Source: Leptobrachium leishanense (lineage: Eukaryota; Chordata; Amphibia; Anura; Megophryidae). Taken from it: a stretch of 64,000 nucleotides of DNA. This document shows, one piece after another, positions 11,350 to 23,126 of this stretch. A program made the position numbers and the translations under genes. Positions within the stretch are counted from its first letter, which is position 1. Each line of letters begins with the position of its first letter. The notes under the pieces are model-generated. The model saw nothing but the letters and a program-made list of their open reading frames with translations. It was not told the origin of the DNA and searched no databases. The DNA is taken from contig CM019063.1 of assembly GCA_009667805.1 (NCBI GenBank), positions 59,566,881 to 59,630,880 of the forward strand. Reading direction: 5' to 3'.

Positions 11350-13455
11350 GTGGACCCCCATCAATTCTCCAACCTACTTCACCACCTCCCTCATACCTCA
11401 TCCTTCACCTGCCCTGATGCTGCCACTAATCACTACAACACTACGCTTATCTCTGCTCTAGACACTCTTGCTCCTCTTCGACTCTGTAAGGCCCCACGCC
11501 GCCAGCTTCAGCCCTGGCACACCCTCCAGACTCGCTACCTGCAAAGATGCTCCCGCACTGCAGAGCGTGCCTGGAGGAAATCCCGCTCTGAAGCTGATTT
11601 TGTTCACTTCAAGTTTATTCTCCGGTCATACACTTCTGCCCTCCACTTGGCCAAACAATCCTTCTCATCTCTTATATCTTCGCTGTCCTCCAACCCTAAA
11701 CGGCTCTGGTCCACCTTCAACACCCTCCTCTACCCACCTGCACCTCCCCCCACAGCTGCCTTCAGCGCTCAAGACCTGGCAGACTACTTCCTCAGTAAAA
11801 CTTTAACAATCAGAAGCAACATCCCAACACAAGATAGTTATCTGCCACCTCCACTCCCACAGGTCCCCTCTGCCACCCTCTGCCGCTTCCTCCCAGCCAC
11901 TGAGGAGGAAGTCAATTCCTTATTGTCCTCCTCACATCTCACCACGTGCCCGCTCGACCCCATTCCCTCACATCTAATTCCTCCCCTCTCCTCCTCCCTC
12001 ACCCCTGCTCTCACACACATCTTCAACCTATCTCTCTCCACTGGCTCCTTTCCATCCGCCTTCAAACACGCGCTAGTTACCCCTTTCCTAAAGAAACCAT
12101 CCCTAGATCCCAACTCTCCATCCAACTACCGCCCTGTATCCCTGCTTCCCTTCACGTCAAAGCTCTTAGAAAAACTAGTCTTCAACCGCCTCTCCCTCTT
12201 CCTGTCCTCCAATTCCCTACTTGACCCCCTGCAATCTGGCTTCCGTCCCCTACACTCAACTGAAACTGCCCTCACCAAAGTCACCAACGACCTCCTAACT
12301 GCTAAAAAACACGGCCACTATTCTATTCTCATCCTGCTTGACCTCTCGGCTGCTTTTGACACTGTTGACCACCCCCTCCTTCTACAGACCCTCAACTCTC
12401 TGGGTCTCGGTGACACTGCACTTGCTTGGGAAAACTCCTATTTATCCAACAGGTCCTTCTGTGTGTCCTTTGCTGGTAACTCCTCCTCCTCATTGCCTCT
12501 ATTTGTTAGTGTACCTCAAGGCTCTGTCCTTGGTCCTCTGCTCTTTTCCATCTACACCTCCTCCCTGGGCAAAATCATCAACAGCTTTGGCTTTAATTAC
12601 CACCTCTACGCTGATGACACTCAGATCTACCGCTCTACCCCTGATCTCTCTCCCCCTGTCCTTTCAAAATTCAGTGACTGTTTATCTGGCATCTCCTCCT
12701 GGATGGCCTCCCACCACCTAAAGATCAACATGTCAAAGACTGAACTCCTACTTATTCCTCCCTCCAATGCCTCCCCACCTCCTGACTTCTCTATCACGGT
12801 GGAGGGTATCACCACCTCCCCATCAAACCAAGTTCGCTGTCTTGGAGTTACACTTGACTTTGCTCTTTCCTTCATCCCCCACATCAAGTCTCTTTCCTCC
12901 TCCTGCCGATACCAACTGCGTAATATTTCCAGAATTCGGCCATTTCTTACCGCTGTCACCACAAAACAACTCATACACGCCCTGGTAATCTCCCGACTCG
13001 ACTATTGCAATAATCTCTTATCTGGCCTCCCTCTGTCCCGCCTCTCCCCCCTACAATCCATCCTGAATGCCTCCGCCAGGCTCATTCACCTCACCCACCG
13101 CTCTGTCTCTGCCGCTCCCCTTTGCGAGTCCCTTCACTGGCTCCCCATCCACTGCAGAATTAAGTTCAAAATCCTTACCCTTACCTACAAAACCCTCACT
13201 AACTCAGCTCCCCACTACCTGTCCTCACTAATCACCAAATACACCCCAGCCCGCTCCCTAAGGTCAAACAGTGACCTGCGCCTAGCTTCTCCCCGCATCA
13301 CCTCTTCCCATGATAGACTGCAGGATTTCTCACGCGCAGCCCCCACTCTCTGGAACGCTCTCCCTCGTACTGTCAGACTTTCCCCTAACTTCTCTTCCTT
13401 CAAACGCTCCCTTAAAACGTTCCTATTTAGGGAAGCCTACCACCCAACTCACTGA
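11350..13455 (+). CDS. L2 reverse transcriptase (ORF2 C-terminal part)
   Basis: A 701-codon open frame. From about residue 270 it carries [19 protein letters not shown], then the RT-A motif [13 protein letters not shown], the template-grip motif [13 protein letters not shown], the catalytic [10 protein letters not shown], and the thumb-side [14 protein letters not shown] and VRCLGVTLD. The C-terminus ([20 protein letters not shown]) is the standard L2 ending. The first methionine is arbitrary: in the intact element this is the continuation of the endonuclease frame. It copies its own RNA, and probably that of SINEs sharing its tail. The open RT frame suggests moderate age. Confidence 0.9.
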   Translation: MDPHQFSNLLHHLPHTSSFTCPDAATNHYNTTLISALDTLAPLRLCKAPRRQLQPWHTLQTRYLQRCSRTAERAWRKSRSEADFVHFKFILRSYTSALHLAKQSFSSLISSLSSNPKRLWSTFNTLLYPPAPPPTAAFSAQDLADYFLSKTLTIRSNIPTQDSYLPPPLPQVPSATLCRFLPATEEEVNSLLSSSHLTTCPLDPIPSHLIPPLSSSLTPALTHIFNLSLSTGSFPSAFKHALVTPFLKKPSLDPNSPSNYRPVSLLPFTSKLLEKLVFNRLSLFLSSNSLLDPLQSGFRPLHSTETALTKVTNDLLTAKKHGHYSILILLDLSAAFDTVDHPLLLQTLNSLGLGDTALAWENSYLSNRSFCVSFAGNSSSSLPLFVSVPQGSVLGPLLFSIYTSSLGKIINSFGFNYHLYADDTQIYRSTPDLSPPVLSKFSDCLSGISSWMASHHLKINMSKTELLLIPPSNASPPPDFSITVEGITTSPSNQVRCLGVTLDFALSFIPHIKSLSSSCRYQLRNISRIRPFLTAVTTKQLIHALVISRLDYCNNLLSGLPLSRLSPLQSILNASARLIHLTHRSVSAAPLCESLHWLPIHCRIKFKILTLTYKTLTNSAPHYLSSLITKYTPARSLRSNSDLRLASPRITSSHDRLQDFSRAAPTLWNALPRTVRLSPNFSSFKRSLKTFLFREAYHPTH

Positions 13456-14129
13456 TGCAACCATCAATCACTCTCACCTTACAGTCCTCTCCTCCTGTTT
13501 CCAACCCCAACCCTCCCAGATTGTGAGTTCCTACGGGAATAGGGCCCTCATCTCCTCCTGTACTGTTTGTCAAATGTTGTTCAAAGTATTGTAACCCTGT
13601 CTATACTGTGCTTATTGTACAGCGCTGCGGAATATGCTGGTGCTTTATAAATAAAGAATAATAATAATAATAATTCTGGAGTGGCCCAGTCAGAGTCCTG
13701 ACCTCAACCCGATTGAAATGCTGTGGCATGACCTTAAGAGAGCGATTCACAGTGCTAGGGATGAGCTGTTCGGTTCGGACGATTCGGAGTTCGACCCGAA
13801 CTTGGCCTGTTCGACTAGATCGTGAACACCGAACATTTCCGGGTGTTCGCCGCATGTTCGACCACAATGCATTTTCCCACTGGCCTGAAGCTCGTAATTG
13901 GCTACAGCCTTGCACCTGACCACAGGTCTGGTGCAAGACTGGTTCAACACTATGCCAATCACCGTGCATAGTCCTGATTGGGCAAATTTTGCAAATTTGG
14001 GCAAAGGAGATAGTTGTGTGTTGTTACTGCCGGTCTGCCACACTACTGGGGGGGTCTGGGGGGTCTCATTTCTACCAAATATCAGGGAATTTAGGTGATG
14101 TGTGTCTTGTCACTGTGCCAGCAAGTTTT

Positions 14130-14515
14130 TTGGGGTTTACAACTTTCTTTAAAACATTTGTGAATTGAGGTGATCTTCTGTGTCTTGTCACACAGCCAGT
14201 ACCACACAGTATTTTGGGGCTCACTAATTTCTTTAAAACATTTGTGAATTGAGGTGATCTGTGTCTCGTCACACATCCAGTACCACGCATTATTTTGGGG
14301 CTCACTAATTTCTTTAAAACATTTGTGAATTGAGGTGATCTGTGTCTCGTCACACAACCAGTACCACGCAGTATTTTGGGGCTCAGTAATTTCTTTAAAA
14401 CATTTGTGAATTGAGGTGATCTGTGTCTCGTCACACAACCAGTACCACGCATTATTTTGGGGCTCACTAATTTCTTTAAAACATTTGTGAATTGAGGTGA
14501 TCTGTGTCTCGTCAC
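14130..14515 (+). repeat. 81-bp tandem repeat in the hAT 5' region
   Basis: About five units of GAATTGAGGTGATCTGTGTC, ACAACCAGTACCACGCA and TTTCTTTAAAACATTT; starts fall 81 bases apart (14251, 14332, 14413, 14494). A more irregular version occurs in copy 3 (59520-60420). Since 81 is a multiple of 3 it gives an open minus frame that is not a gene. Confidence 0.85.
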
Positions 14516-14623
14516 TGGCTGCCAGCTATCAGTGTGTCTCATTGAGTTATACCAGAGTTCTTTAAATCTTTATACCAGAGTTGAATCAGAGTTCTGTATA
14601 TATTAATCTATATATCACTCACC

Positions 14624-17600
14624 ATGTCTGAAAGAACAAAAAGGACAGGCAGATGCTCCCAGACACAGATAAGAGGGCAAGCAGACCCTGTGTCGGGAGG
14701 CTGTGCCTTTGGTCGTGGTGGACATGGTGCATCCTCTGCAGGGGCACGCTTGTCCTTTCTAACTGGTGCTGGCCGTCTTAAGCAGCAGCAACATACAGAG
14801 GACTTGGTGGATTGGCTAACCAGGCCATCCTCATCCTCCGAGTCCTCTGCCAGCCAGGCTTCTAGTGCTTTACAGTCCACCTCAGCTGCCAAAGCATCTA
14901 ATGCTGCCTCCATGTCCCCAGCTACTCCTGCCGTAGCCTCGCTATCACACACGGAGGAGTCAGCTGAATTGTTTGACTACAATGAGAGTGACATGCTGCT
15001 TGAGGATGCGCAGCAAGTACAGTGCTCTGATTCAATCTGTGAGGTTGAGCAAGGGAGTATAATCAACCTAGAGGAAGGGGGTGCCAGTGATGACACACAA
15101 ATAACTGGCACTCATGTTGCCCCAGCAACTGCAGCATACTGCCAAATTGGCTCCAGTGACGAGGAGATAGGGGGTGAAGATGACAATGATGATGAGGTCA
15201 CTGACTCCACCTGGGTGCCAGATCAAACAGAGGAATTAAGTGAGGAAGAGGGGGAGGAGGAGGCACAGCAAACACGAGGCACAACATCCTCAGTGACCAA
15301 CCGTAGCACTAGCCAGTCCAAGGCATCACATGTCAGAGCTGCTCCGGTGCAGAGCGCTGTTGTCTCAAAGAACAAATGCAGGAACTCTGTTGTCTGGGAG
15401 TTCTTTAAGAAATGTGCAGTAGAGTGCAGCGTTGCTATTTGTAATCTATGTCAGATGAGGCTTAAGCGTGGGAAAGATACCGGACAATTGGGTACCACGT
15501 GCTTGAGCGACATATGAACAAGTGCCACGCATCCCGTTGGAGCAAAACTTTGCATAGGTCCTCCTCCTCATCTGTCTCTACCCCCACTGTATGTCCTGCC
15601 ATGTCATTGCCTACAACCTCCACCGACAGGGATGATGCTACAGTAATGGATGTACCAGGTCCTTCCTCACAAATGTGACATCATCCCAGTAGCTGAAGAT
15701 TTACGCAGTCAGATTAGGTTGCCGCAGCTGCTGCAGCGAAAGAAAAAATATAGTCCCAACCATCCCCAAGCACAGCGTCTAAATGCCAGCTTAGCAAAAT
15801 TACTCGCATTGCAGCTGCTGCCTTTCCAGCTGGTGGACTCTGCTCCCTTCCGTGAATTTGCTGAATGTGCTGTACCACAGTGGCAGGTTCCAAAACACCA
15901 TTACTTTTCACGCAAGGCCATTCCAGCACTATACCAGCACGTGGAAGACAATGTTATCCAGTCATTGGGAAAGGCAGTCAGCAGCAAGGTGCATGTGACT
16001 TTAGACATGTGGTCCAGCAAGCATGGACAGGGTCGTCACATTTCCTTCACGGCACACTGGGTAACTCTGCTCGCAGCTGGGAGGGATCCAAGACAGGGCT
16101 CTGTGCTGGAGCTTGTTCATCCACCACGCCTCCAGAAAGCTGCTTGTATGAGATCTGTCTGCTCCACCACCACCACCTCTTCCTCCTCCTCCTCCTCCTT
16201 CTCTGTCTCTGGCGAAGTGGCAGTCAAACTGACGCCTGACAGGGTCTATGCAATGGCTCAAGCAAAAAGATGCCATACTGTGCTTGAGCTGGTTTGTTTA
16301 GGGGACAGGAGCCACACTGGGTCAGAAATTTTGTCAGCTCTGCAGGGGCAGGTGCAGAGATGGTTAACACCACGCCAGCTTGAGCTGGGAATGATCGTCT
16401 GTGATAATGGCAGCAACCTTCTCTCCGCCCTACGCAAGGGTAAATTGACGCATGTACCATGCCTAGCACATGTCCTAAATCTGGTGGTACAGCGTTTCCT
16501 AAACAAGTACCCAGGGCTGCCAGAGATTCTCATCCAGGCCAGAAAAGTCTGCAGCCACTTCAGACGGTCATTCCCAGCAAGCGTTCGCCTGGCAGAAATT
16601 CAAAGAGAATTCCACCTTCCCACAAACCGTCTGATCTGTTACATGCCCACCAGGTGGAACTCGACATTAGCAATGCTGCAGCGTCTGCACAAGCAGCAGA
16701 GGGCCATCAATGAGTACCTGTGTGAGTATGGCACAAGGACAGGTTCAGGTCAACTTGGTTTCCCCCCCCCCGCAGTGGCTGATGATCAAGGATGCATGCA
16801 CTGTACTGTCACCATTTGAGGAGGCAACGAGGATGGTGAGCAGGGACAGTGCATGCATCAGTGACACAATTCCTTTAGTGTTCCTGCTGGAGCACACTCT
16901 GCGGGGAATTATAGATGTGGCTCTAGAGGCAGAGCAGCGGGAGGAAGAGGAGGCCTTCCCTAGCTCTCAAGGCCCCAGTCTTTTCTGCAGACAGCATTCC
17001 AGCGGGTCCTACTCAGATCAGACAGGAGGAGGATGAGGAGGAATATTTAAGTAGTGGTGGTATTGAAGCTGGGGATTCCTCAAGGGAGGGTTTTGTGTGC
17101 CCAGAAACAGAAGGGCTAGTGCGTGGCTGGGAGGAGGAAGTGCACGATACGGTCATCCTCATTGACCAGGAAGACTCTGAAGCTAATGCCACCTCCAACC
17201 TACGCTGCATGGGCTCCCTAATGATGCAAAGCCTGCTAAAGGACCCCAGGGTTCATGCTATCAAGGAGAGGGAACATTACTGGTTGGCAACCCTTCTTGA
17301 TCCACAATACAAGGGGAAAGTTGCAGAGCTCATCCTGCCCGCACAGAGGGAGCACAGGATGAAAAAACTTGAGGACGCTCTAAAGCGACATTGTGTAACA
17401 CCTTTCCAGGCACTGGTAGATTACCAAGTGCTGACACACGTGCTTCTGAGGCTGCGGGTGATCAGAGGAATAGTGGTGAAGGCCAGGGCCGCTTGACTGA
17501 TGCCTTTTTAAAAAAATTTTAGTAAACGACGCCCAGGGACGCCAAATGTAGGCACCCATTGCCAGCGTCTTCACCATATGGTGCAGGACTACCTAGGGTC

Positions 17601-17877
17601 AAGGGCAGACCTGGATAACTTTCCAGCAGATGATCCACTGGCTTACTGGGTGTTGAGATTGGATCACTGGCCAGAATTTAGCCAATATGCTATGCAGCTA
17701 CTAGGTTGCCCTTCATATAGTGTGCTTTCTGAAAGGACGTTCAGTGCCGCTGGAGGTTTTGTCACAGACAAAAGAGTGCGTCTGTCCACTGACTCTGTAG
17801 ACCGGCTGACATTTATAAAAATGAATCAGTCCTGGATCAGCAGCTATCAATCCCCTGATGCTGAAGTAATGGAATAG
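14624..17877 (+). pseudogene. hAT transposase with BED finger (copy 1, frameshifted)
   Basis: Starts MSERTKRTGRCSQTQIRG. An acidic linker leads to a BED zinc finger (VWEFFKKC, then ICNLCQMRLKRGKDTG); one G is missing near 15507 compared with copy 3, shifting the frame before the two zinc histidines. The catalytic core follows in 15650-17036: TLDMWSSKHGQ, CDNGSNLLSALR, CLAHVLNLVV and PTRWNSTLAMLQRL. Further breaks lie at a C run near 16760 and near 17034. The C-terminal dimerisation domain (17578-17877) is well kept: DPLAYWVLRLDHWPEF, SVLSERTFSAAGGFV. The family excises DNA through hairpin intermediates and leaves 8-bp duplications. Intact length would be about 1,050 residues. Confidence 0.88.
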
Positions 17878-17929
17878 ATCGGGGATGTCTTCTTCTGACT
17901 TCACAAAACCTCCAGCACTGAACTCTTCC

Positions 17930-19310
17930 ACAATACCACAAAAGGGTTACGGTGTGAAGGCACTTGCTGCCATGAAAGGCACAATATTTGGCTGCACTGA
18001 CGCCTGTGCCAGATTTATATCATTTAAATTTTTTGAACCGCAGGGTCCAACCCTGCACTCTTCCACAATACCACAGAGGGGTTACTGTATGATGATACTT
18101 GCTGGCCTGGCATTAAAGGCACAATATCTGGGTGCACTGACGCCCATTAACAGATAAAAAAAAACACTTTTCAATATAGGACCACATGGTCCACCCCTGA
18201 ATTCTTCCACAATACTACAGAGGGGTTACTGTATGATGATACTTGCTGGCCTAGCATTATAGGCACAATATCTGGGTGCACTGACACCCATTACCAGATC
18301 AAAAACTTTTCAATATAGGACCACATGGTCCACCCCTGCATTCTTCCACAATACTACAGAGGGGTTACTGTATGATGATACTTGCTGGCCTGGCATTAAA
18401 GGCACAATATCTAGGTGCACTGACGCCCATTACCAGATCAAAAACGTTTCAATATAGGACCACATGGTCCACCCCTGCACTCTTCCACAATACCACAGAG
18501 GGGTTACTGTATGATGATACTTGCTGGCCTGGCATTAAAGGCACAAGATCTGGGTGCACTGACGCCCATTAACAGATCAAAAACTTTTCAATATAGGACC
18601 ACATGGTCCGCCCCTGCATTCTTCCACAATACTACAGAGGGGTTACTGTATGATGATACTTGCTGGCCTGGCATTAAAGGCACAATATCTGGGTGCACTG
18701 ACGCCCATTACCAGATCAAAAACGTTTCAATATAGGACCACATGGTCCACCCCTGCATTCTTCCACAATACTACAGAGGGGTTACTGTATGATGATACTT
18801 GCTGGCCTGGCACTAAAGGCACAATATCTGGGTGCACTGACGCCCATTACCAGATCAAAAACCTTTCAATATAGGACCACATGGTCCACCCCTGCATTCT
18901 TCCACAAATACAAGAGGGGTTACTGTATGATGATACTTGCTGGCCTGGCACCAAAGGCAGAATATCTGGGTGCACTGACGCCTTAACCAGATGCATATCT
19001 TTTTAATATAGGACCACATGGTCCACCCCTGCATTCTTCCACAATACTACAGAGGGGTTACTGTATGTTGATACTTGCTGGCCTGGCATTAAAGGCACAA
19101 TATCTGGGTGCACTGACGCCCATTACTAGATCAAAAACTTTTCAATATAGGACGGCAAGGTTCACCCCTGCATTCTTCCACAATACCACAGAGGGGTTAC
19201 TGTATGATAGTACTTGCAGGCCTGGCACCAAAAGCACAATATTTGGGTGCACTGCCACTGACGCCTGTATCAGATTCATATCCTCAGAGGGGTTACGGTG
19301 TGACGGCACT
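17930..19310 (+). repeat. 139-bp tandem array in the hAT 3' region
   Basis: Nine good units plus two diverged ones. The diagnostic string GGGGTTACTGTATGATGATA recurs at about 18361, 18500, 18639 and 18778, exactly 139 apart. Each unit ends in ATAGGACCACATGGTCCA, a short palindrome. Copy 3 keeps three units (62470-62800) and copy 2 about two related ones. Confidence 0.9.
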
Positions 19311-20077
19311 GTTGGGGATGCTAAAGGACCAACTTTAAAGCACCTATTGTTACATTCATCCAAAGCCTGCATATATTTCACAATAATTTAGCCAAAAAAA
19401 TCAGTAAACTTTTTCTGCGTATCCGAAAATGTCTCCTCTTTTCATACAGACTGCCGCCCCAAGCAGTTGTTTATGGATAGATTAAAGGAAAAGCATTTAC
19501 CATCATATGAAACGTCATTTTTTTTTGTTTTTAAGTGTTTCTATACATCCTAGAAATCCGCCACTTCACGGGCAGGTTATGGGGACCTCCTAGGCACGAT
19601 ATTTGAAGGAATTTTTCGTTTTTATTTTTAACCCTTATTTCATGGAAAACTCACTGTCCCTTTAAAAACGTTTTTTTTTTTTACTTTTTGTCCTTGTTTC
19701 CTGTCCCCCAGGGCACTACCCGGACCCCCATACACCTTTTATGGCAAATATGTAGCATATATTCCCTCTTGGAGGGCACTCTAAAAACCGAATTTTCAGC
19801 CCCATTGACTTGCATTGGGTTCGAGTTCGGGTTCGGGTTCGAACCCGAACAAATGGGAAGTTCCTGTTCGGGCTCGAACCGAACTCGGGGGGTGTTCGGC
19901 TCATCCCTAATTCACACCAGACATCCCAAGAAAATTGCTACACTGAAACAGTTTTGTGAAGAGGAGTGGTCCAAAATTACTCCAGATCGTTGTGCAGGTC
20001 TGATCTGCAACTACAGGAAACGTTTGGTTGAGGTTATTGTTGCCAAAGGAGGGTCAACCAGTTATTAAGTCCAAAGG

Positions 20078-20193
20078 TTCACATACTTTTTCCACACTGC
20101 ACTGTGAATGTTTACATGTTATGTTCAATAAACACATGAAAACATATAATGTTTGTGTTGTATTATTTTAAGCAGACTGTGTTTTTCAAATTG
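20078..20193 (-). repeat. Right terminal inverted repeat of Tc1 family 1
   Basis: Mirror of 8525-8645, ending CTGTGTTTTTCAAATTG. It lies about 10 bases after the transposase stop codon. Confidence 0.85.
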
Positions 20194-21006
20194 AAGAGAC
20201 AATGAACAATAGGACAAGAAAGTAGTGCGCTTATATCTTAAGTTCGCTATATATGTCCTCAGAGATATCCTTCCAAAATCTCAAACAATGCGTGTATTCA
20301 ATAGAAAAGTTAGGAACAGCGCTCTAAATGACACTCTCAACAGTCTAGAGACAGTAGGTAAATAATAGATATAACACACCTTATGCCAGATAGCAAGTAG
20401 GTTATGGATAGTAGTTCGAGTGAACCTCAAAATAAAAAGGGAGAATTACAACATAGCGTATAACTGTGTGATATATTTTTAAGAAAATGTGCAATTTTAA
20501 CCAAAAATGAAAAAAATAAGGAAAATGTATCTCTTCTATTTTTTATTATGTACACTGCCCATTGCAATATTTATTATTACTGGAAAGGCCGGATTACAGC
20601 CTTTCCAATGACCCCTCATTTAACCACGAAGGTGTCACGTCCCACGTCGTGAAGTTGCGCTAGCGCCCGGCAGCACGGTCCTCGCTGCTCACTGACCAGG
20701 CGCCGACTGATAAGGGAATCCTCTGTGGTCACATGTCAGGCACGACAGCGGGGTTCGGTGTGATGACATGGTGCCCGTCAGGTTTAAGTGCTCACGGTTC
20801 CATTCACTCTGTGCCCTGACGTGGTATTCACAGCCCTTCAGTTCTTCCACTTGCATTTTGACTTCTCTGTGTATCGAACCCGGCTTATCTGACAACCCTC
20901 TCTGTATATCAAACCTGCCAAGTCTGAGAACCCTCTATGTGTACTGACCTTAGCATACGGCTGACTACCTCTCCTGGTGATAAGACCCCCGCTGTTCTAT
21001 TGACTA
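20194..21006. other. Unassigned sequence between Tc1 and MITE-A
   Basis: No domain or full element was recognised. A short inverted pair AAAGGC/GCCTTT near 20585-20612 and GC-rich DNA around 20640-20760 are the only features. Confidence 0.4.
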
Positions 21007-21894
21007 ACAGGGTTATTCAAAGAGATCTAAATTGTGGCCGAAACGTAACCGAACAGTGAAATTCAGCGTACGGTTACCTTTCCTGGCCATTCGGCTATTC
21101 AGAGAACAGGCAGTTCGCCATATGTTGGTGAATTGCCTGCACATACGGTGCCTGTTCGTTGCCTGTTTGAGGGCAGTGAAATCCCCAGAGAAGCAATGCT
21201 TCATCTATTCAGAGAACAAAAACCAGCAGTGAAAAGTTGCCAAATTGCCCTGCTGTTGGGTGGTTTCATTCGACAGGTTTATTCAGGTGAATCCCATAGG
21301 CTTCAATGTTAAAAATATTCCCGTTTTAATTCAATATCTAATAAACTGTTTAATATTATATTCTGCAGTAGCGAGTCTCTTTATATATAGATTTTTTAGG
21401 ATGTTTTAAGCATTTAGAGGATTTTATTTGAAAAGGTCTTCATTTTAAATAAATCATTTTTTCTGTAACAGCCCTTTTTATTATCATTCATTGGATCTTT
21501 AATGTAAATTTCAGACATTTTCGTTCTGTAGTTTCTTTGCAAACAGCGTTTCACTTTACAAACATTCAAGCAAACGGGTTTTTTTCACTCCATTCGTCTG
21601 CGGTGATGGGTTTTTCCGGCGGCTGCTCTGTGCTGTGATCGGCGGCTGCTCAGGTTTCTCTGGCGTGTTCGGCGGGGTTAATCCAGATGTCTTTGCGGGT
21701 GAGTGTTCGCTAGGTTTTGCGGTGAGTGTTCGGCGGGTTTTCGGCTGCTTTTCCCTGCACTACGACAGCCCTGTGGTGCTTGCTGAATACACTGCAGGGT
21801 GGCCGAAATGGGATTGCCAAATCACACCGAATTGAAGAGCACGAAAAGTCACCGAACGTGCGGTATCTTTTCGATTCTCTTTCAATAACCTTGC
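21007..21894 (-). mobile_element. MITE-A copy 4
   Basis: Left end ACAGGGTTATTCAAAGAGAT after TA (21005-21006); right end CAATAACCTTG. The order of the hairpins is reversed relative to copy 3, hence the minus orientation. Length 888 bp. It has no transposase, only the short frames common to the family. Confidence 0.85.
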
Positions 21895-23126
21895 AAGCGT
21901 AATATCATTAGCTGGTGTCTGTTAACCCTGTGTGGTTACGTATCTATCTGCTCACTGGTAATAGGTAGCTTTGCCGACCATTAAAGGATTGGAAGGGTAG
22001 ATAGTATTCTGCGTATAGGGACCAGTACCATAGACCCTAGTGGGGATTGTGACAGTAGGTTATATGGAACCGGAGATACAGAGGTCCAAATGTCCCCTGT
22101 ATCTCCTACAATGGGATTGCAGCTCACAGAGGGCAAATGCCCCCTGTGCCCTCTCTCTGGATCCGCCAGTCCTACCCCAGAGTACAGATGGGGCAGATTC
22201 CTTCAGGGGCAGATTTTCCTGCTTACCGTCTCCATTTACCATCAAATATGGAATACGGCCCTAAATTAGCTTTGGGTGAAACCAGTGGTAGTCTTAGAAT
22301 TAGGCAAAATAGGCGATCACCTGGGTATCACGATGCACATGCTGACATTCCACACAAACTCAGAATTCACAGACCCTTTCTACCAATCGAGTTTTATTAT
22401 TCAGAATTGATAAATTTACAGCTGGATAACTCCAATCAACCATGAAAATGGCCCAATTTATTATACTCAGAAAAGGTACGTTTAACTTTAATTTGATATA
22501 AGCACAGATCTAGTTTCAGAAATGGCATGATGCGCATTATGTGAGTTTTATTCAATGGGTTTCAATATCTTGGAACAAAAATCGAACATGGTAGAATAGA
22601 TTTTTAATCAGAAACAATAATCAGACAAACATCTGTGCTTTTGAAGAAAATAACAAAAAATAATATTTCTATTGATGTCACTCTAACTGCAGAATTAAAA
22701 AAAATTCTGCCAATTTTTAAGCTTTTTGTGTTTTCCAGTTTGTGTAAAAGCTTTGACGCACAAGCGTATTGTTTAAAGCTATTGCCTTGGTAGAACAAGA
22801 AGTTAAACATAAAATGTGTGTTAAAATACAATACCTTGGTGACAGTACATAGTGTGGAGAAAAAAATAATCTCCCAGTAGGGTTCTTACCTAGTGTGGCA
22901 TGACAACCTGAGGAACCTGGCTGCCAGTAAAATAATATCTTGCAAGTGACAGGTAATTAACAAATGTGAAAGGACCAGGAGATACAATTACACGCTCTGT
23001 CCCTCAATTCATGGAAGGAGACAAGTACTACACATAAAAAATTGCCACCATAAACTGTTTTGTACTCGTCTTCAGACTATAAAAAAATATACTTTATTCA
23101 AAATATATTTATATACTATATATACA
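21895..23126. other. Unassigned, probably old intergenic sequence
   Basis: No recognisable gene. Short frames at 22040-22445 and 22604-22831 lack domain signatures. Composition becomes AT-rich toward the Tc1 copy. Confidence 0.4.

Larger units (their letters stand above)
10502..13673 (+). mobile_element. L2-clade LINE, 5'-truncated with inverted duplication
   Basis: Inserted in the Tc1 element with a 6-bp duplication TTCTGG (10496-10501 and 13674-13679). It carries an apurinic endonuclease region, a reverse transcriptase and a 3' tail TGCTTTATAAATAAAG plus (ATA)n repeats. The same tail is seen at 28228 and 47073. The short repeat-type tail instead of poly(A) and the small target duplication fit L2-like elements. 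ORF1 and the 5' UTR are absent. Confidence 0.87.
13756..19909 (+). mobile_element. hAT family 1, copy 1 (near full length)
   Basis: Ends TAGGGATGAGC and GCTCATCCCTA, followed inward by TTCGGTTCG-like subterminal motifs. It sits in the Tc1 element. The right flank ATTCACAC matches the left flank ATTCACAG, which is followed by three extra bases (TGC), so the 8-bp duplication is imperfect here. The interior has an 81-bp tandem array on the 5' side, a transposase gene broken by frameshifts, and a 139-bp tandem array on the 3' side. Length 6154 bp. Confidence 0.9.

Noticed and set aside
13601..13969. 122-codon minus frame
   Set aside because: Crosses the L2 tail, Tc1 piece and hAT end; cannot be a single gene.
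14072..14542. 156-codon minus frame with repeated TRHRSPQFTNVLKKL
   Set aside because: Produced by the 81-bp tandem repeat of the hAT 5' region.
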